A stretch of DNA of 64,000 bases from Halorussus aquaticus (GTDB lineage Archaea > Halobacteriota > Halobacteria > Halobacteriales > Haladaptataceae), in assembly GCF_024218795.1 (NCBI RefSeq), contig NZ_CP100400.1:3162001-3226000 (forward strand), in the 5' to 3' direction. Position 1 is the stretch's first letter. Each line of letters begins with the position of its first letter. Made by a program: the position numbers and the translations under genes. This document shows, in pieces, positions 63,296 to 64,000 of this stretch. A model generated the notes under the pieces. It searched no databases. It was not told where the DNA came from and was given only the letters and a program-made list of their open reading frames with translations.

Positions 63296-63472
63296 CTACT
63301 TGCCGGACTTTATCTCCTCGAACTTGTCGAGGAGCGCCTCGGCGGAGTCGCCGGAGTCGTACTCTACGGAACCGTGGTACGTCGTCCGGTCGTCGTCCTC
63401 GCTCACGTCGACGGTGTTGTTCTTGCGTTCCCGGCGTTCGTGTTCGTCTTCGTCATAGGCACCCATTGACAT
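63296..63472 (-). CDS. DUF5786-family small haloarchaeal protein
   Basis: 58 aa starting MSMGAYDEDEHERRERK, with YHGSVEYDSGDSAEALLDKF at the end. Very acidic, probably soluble, unknown function, widespread in haloarchaea. The ATG at 63470-63472 matches family starts and is leaderless relative to a weak TATA-like ACTTACC. Confidence 0.75.
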   Translation of the reverse strand: MSMGAYDEDEHERRERKNNTVDVSEDDDRTTYHGSVEYDSGDSAEALLDKFEEIKSGK

Positions 63473-63795
63473 GGCAACCACACGCAAGGGGTAAGTCTCG
63501 GCAGGTAATGAATGTAACGGATATTCACATTCTTTTCGATTCTCGAAAACAGGTCACAATTCTCGGACGACGATTCGAGTCGGTTCGGGCGAGTCGAAGC
63601 CCTCACGCCGACCGCTGCCCGTCTCCGTCTCGGAGTGGGCCACCCTCTCGGAACTGACGTGTCGCTTGCCGAGCGATGACGAGTCGTTCGTCACGTCGTT
63701 GGACTTCTACGTAGTGCGGCGAGGGCGCGTTCGGGAGGTGCGTCGGCGAAAACGGTGACACAAGAGGTAAAGTGCTCGCGTGACAAGATTCTCCC
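63473..63795. other. 323-bp intergenic region
   Basis: No gene seen. The AT-rich part at 63500-63560 includes AATGTAACGGATATTCACATT and could hold promoter or operator sites for DUF5786 (left) or the partial gene (right). Short open frames on both strands lack any recognisable sequence. Confidence 0.4.
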
Positions 63796-64000
63796 GTGGC
63801 AAGTCCGCTCCGCTTTCGCCGCTCCACGGAGCGGTGGACTGACGAGAAAATCGAACGCGACCTGTACGACCCCCTAGACGAGAAGTTCGGCGCGAAATTG
63901 GTGACGCCCCACTACGTCGGACCGTCGGGGTACGAGACCCGACGCATAGAGATGGGCAACGGCGACCTCGCGCTGTTCCTCTGGAACGGCGACGAGGCGT
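63796..64000 (+). CDS. Haloarchaeal hypothetical protein (3' truncated by the window)
   Basis: The frame from a GTG at 63796 (VASPLRFRRSTERWTDEKIE) runs open to the right edge with typical G/C-ending codons: RDLYDPLDEKFGAKLVTPHY then GYETRRIEMGNGDLALFLWN. It looks like a conserved cytoplasmic haloarchaeal protein of unknown function. The C-terminus lies outside the window. Confidence 0.65.
   Translation, partial: MASPLRFRRSTERWTDEKIERDLYDPLDEKFGAKLVTPHYVGPSGYETRRIEMGNGDLALFLWNGDEA

Overview
The window is chromosomal DNA from a haloarchaeon (class Halobacteria). The signs are very high GC with a G/C third-position bias, acidic proteomes, leaderless genes with archaeal TATA boxes about 26-30 bp upstream of the start, archaeal information genes (RadA, L39e, L31e, eIF6, NMD3, prefoldin, SRP54, FtsY), a PGF-CTERM surface protein, HalOD1 and bacterioopsin-activator-type HTH proteins, and a tRNA with a bulge-helix-bulge intron. 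The genus cannot be fixed from sequence alone; a Halorussus/Haladaptatus-like organism is a guess.

Layout. 1-9.2 kb: regulators, threonine aldolase, an M29 aminopeptidase with a duplicated 3' tail, a cation exchanger, P5C dehydrogenase, an intron-containing tRNA-Arg next to a tRNA-derived scar, and the UPF0200/UPF0201 pair. 9.5-17.0 kb: one gene for a 2,498-residue secreted subtilisin-like surface protease. 17-23.8 kb: esterase, SHOCT protein, kynureninase, the TIGR02587/TIGR02588 membrane pair, two MgtE-type half transporters and a membrane protein. 23.9-27.5 kb: srp54, ftsY, pfdA, rpl18a. 27.7-34.1 kb: a minus-strand block with an ArsC-like protein and a tightly overlapping siroheme/nitrite operon (nirA, DUF6360, CbiX-CbiX-DR2241, uroporphyrinogen methyltransferase, TrpD2-like). 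35.3-37.6 kb: eif6, rpl31e, rpl39e, an acetyltransferase and thpR. 37.8-42.3 kb: TPR/DUF424 pair, SufS, an HD protein, a membrane protein and SufU. 42.4-47.4 kb: AI-2E-type permease, RadA, an ABC exporter and a Bat-type regulator. 47.5-51 kb: PspAB, a lipoprotein, HtpX and a CPBP protease. 51-64 kb: orphan membrane proteins, an epimerase, a Tat-exported LVIVD protein, NMD3 and Taw2/Trm5, tiny zinc and membrane proteins, an XPD-type helicase, a HalOD1 protein, a cysteine-cluster protein, and a partial gene at the right edge.

The most unusual signal is a set of short tandem-hairpin insertions. Two lie at gene 3' ends (M29 aminopeptidase and sufS); there the gene tail, including its stop codon, is duplicated on both sides of an imperfect palindrome with shared arms. 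Three lie inside genes (HD protein, Taw2/Trm5 family protein, PspAB). They are in frame, made of two adjacent hairpins, and flanked by short duplications; in at least the first two, exact removal of one duplication unit restores an expected protein motif. No intact transposon, CRISPR array, rRNA gene or prophage was seen.
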